From: Myxococcus terminator_A
Lineage (GTDB): Bacteria > Myxococcota > Myxococcia > Myxococcales > Myxococcaceae
NCBI GenBank assembly: GCA_049194865.1
Contig: JBLZWL010000143.1
Coordinates: 1 to 64,000, forward strand
DNA: 64,000 bases
Direction: 5' to 3'
Shown here piece by piece: positions 63,084 through 64,000 of this stretch; positions within the stretch are counted from its first letter, which is position 1; each line of letters starts with the position of its first letter. The notes beneath the pieces were generated by a model. That model saw nothing but the letters and a program-made list of their open reading frames with translations, was not told the DNA's origin and made no database searches. A program made the position numbers and the translations under genes.

Positions 63084-64000
63084 CTACAGCTTCAGCCGCC
63101 GCAGCCGGAGCGCGTTGACGATGACCGACACCGAGGACAGGCTCATCGCCGCGCTGGCGAAGATGGGGCTCAGGAGCAGGCCAAAGAAGGGGTACAGCAC
63201 GCCCGCCGCCAGGGGCACACCCAGCAGGTTGTAGATGAAGGCGAAGAAGAGGTTCTGCCGGATGTTGCGCAGTGAGCCCTGACTCAGCCGCCGCGCCCGG
63301 ACGATGCCCCGCAAATCTCCCTTCACCAGGGTCACCCCCGCGCTCTCCATCGCGATGTCCGTGCCCGTCCCCATGGCGATGCCCACATCCGCCTGGGCCA
63401 GCGCCGGCGCATCGTTGACCCCATCCCCCGCCATGCCCACCACGCGGCCCTCCTTCTGGAGCCGCTTCACCACGTCACCCTTCCCCTCCGGCAACACCCC
63501 CGCGATGACCTCGGAGATGCCCAGCCGGCGAGCCACCGCCTCCGCCGTGGTGCGGCTGTCTCCCGTCAACATCACCACCCGCAGCCCCTCCTGACGCAGC
63601 TGCGACAGCGCCTCCGGCGTCGACTCCTTCACCGGGTCCTCCACGCCGAGCAGCCCCGCCACACGCCCCGACACCGCCACCAACACCACCGTCTGCCCCT
63701 CCTGACGCAGCGCCTCCGCGCGAGCCGACAGGTCCGTGGCCTCCACGCCCCGAGCATCCATCAACGCCGCGTTGCCCAGCGCCACCTCCACGCCATCCAC
63801 CCGTCCCACCACGCCCTTCCCGGTGTCCGAACGGAAGTCCTCCACCGCCGTCAGCACCGCGCCACGCCGCCGCGCACCGGAGACAATCGCCTCCGCCAGC
63901 GGGTGCTCACTGCCACGCTCCAGGCTCGCGGACAGCCGCAGCAGCTTCGCCTCGTCGAAGCCCTCCGCGGGAACCACCGACACGAGACGCGGCTTGCCCT
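63084..64000 (-). CDS. copA: Copper-transporting P1B-type ATPase, C-terminal part
   Basis: This gene continues beyond the right edge of the window, so only about 305 C-terminal residues are present. The part seen begins inside the phosphorylation region (GKPRLV follows the usual DKTGTLT), then SEHPLAEAIV (the SEHPL motif of heavy-metal ATPases), LTGDSRTTAEAVA, GDGVNDAPALAQ (hinge), and a last membrane pair with AAMSLSSVSVIVNALRLR, which contains the MxxSS of copper-specific P1B-1 ATPases. It pumps Cu(I) from the cytoplasm. Confidence 0.9.
   Translation of the reverse strand, partial: GKPRLVSVVPAEGFDEAKLLRLSASLERGSEHPLAEAIVSGARRRGAVLTAVEDFRSDTGKGVVGRVDGVEVALGNAALMDARGVEATDLSARAEALRQEGQTVVLVAVSGRVAGLLGVEDPVKESTPEALSQLRQEGLRVVMLTGDSRTTAEAVARRLGISEVIAGVLPEGKGDVVKRLQKEGRVVGMAGDGVNDAPALAQADVGIAMGTGTDIAMESAGVTLVKGDLRGIVRARRLSQGSLRNIRQNLFFAFIYNLLGVPLAAGVLYPFFGLLLSPIFASAAMSLSSVSVIVNALRLRRLKL

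Overview
The window is GC-rich, densely coded DNA of the kind found in Myxococcaceae (Myxococcus, Corallococcus or Pyxidicoccus). The organism call rests on strong third-position GC bias, a DUF2378 (TIGR02265) Myxococcus-type protein, a myxobacterial DUF5953/DUF6310 pair, many secreted lipoproteins, and a PilY1/minor-pilin operon that ends in a small cytochrome c. No rRNA, tRNA, CRISPR array or insertion sequence was seen, and no gap without a gene exceeds about 290 bases.

Region 1 (1-3225): a glycosyltransferase-2/methyltransferase fusion and a polytopic glycosyltransferase-like membrane protein. Region 2 (3416-11814): a translationally coupled type IVa pilus priming operon, PilX-PilY1-PilV-PilW-FimU, followed by a small periplasmic cytochrome c and a secreted Asp/Glu-rich protein. 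Region 3 (11834-17138): a PAS histidine kinase divergent from mfd, which has a good sigma-70-type promoter with a 14-bp palindrome filling its spacer. Region 4 (17220-24638, all minus strand): a flavodoxin-like reductase, an ArgE-type M20 deacylase, HutF, two tandem paralogous lipoproteins (BamC-like plus ChaN/Tiki-like), a ferritin-like protein and a SemiSWEET.

Region 5 (24809-36458): an EamA transporter, a STAS-like protein, then a minus-strand run encoding five exported proteins: a large CxxCH-containing protein, a lipoprotein, a Tat-dependent DUF1501 protein, a CxxCH lipoprotein and an FG-GAP propeller lipoprotein. A DUF420 membrane protein diverges from it. Region 6 (36465-49738): heme oxygenase, a metallophosphoesterase, a subtilisin-like lipoprotein protease, an Lhr-type helicase, a secreted repeat protein, a DUF2378 protein, a REC-PAS histidine kinase and a cysteine-synthase-family enzyme.

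Region 7 (49860-64000) is a heavy-metal (probably copper) region in two halves. The first half holds a Cys-rich secreted peptide and a TolC/HlyD/RND tripartite pump. The second holds a heavy-metal-binding lipoprotein, a second TolC-type lipoprotein, a Tat-exported multicopper oxidase, a Rieske oxygenase and the end of a CopA-type P1B ATPase that runs off the window. Between the halves lie a leaderless peptidoglycan amidase and, on the opposite strand, a lipoprotein with a C-terminal nuclease-like D...ExK signature coupled to a DUF5953 gene. That pair is the strongest candidate for an under-described system, because it has the layout of the lipoprotein toxin/immunity (SitA/SitI) cassettes that myxobacteria pass between cells by outer-membrane exchange.

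Recurring themes are stop/start overlaps of 1-11 nt, Shine-Dalgarno sequences paired inside short hairpins, and terminator-like inverted repeats that use the last codons of convergent genes.
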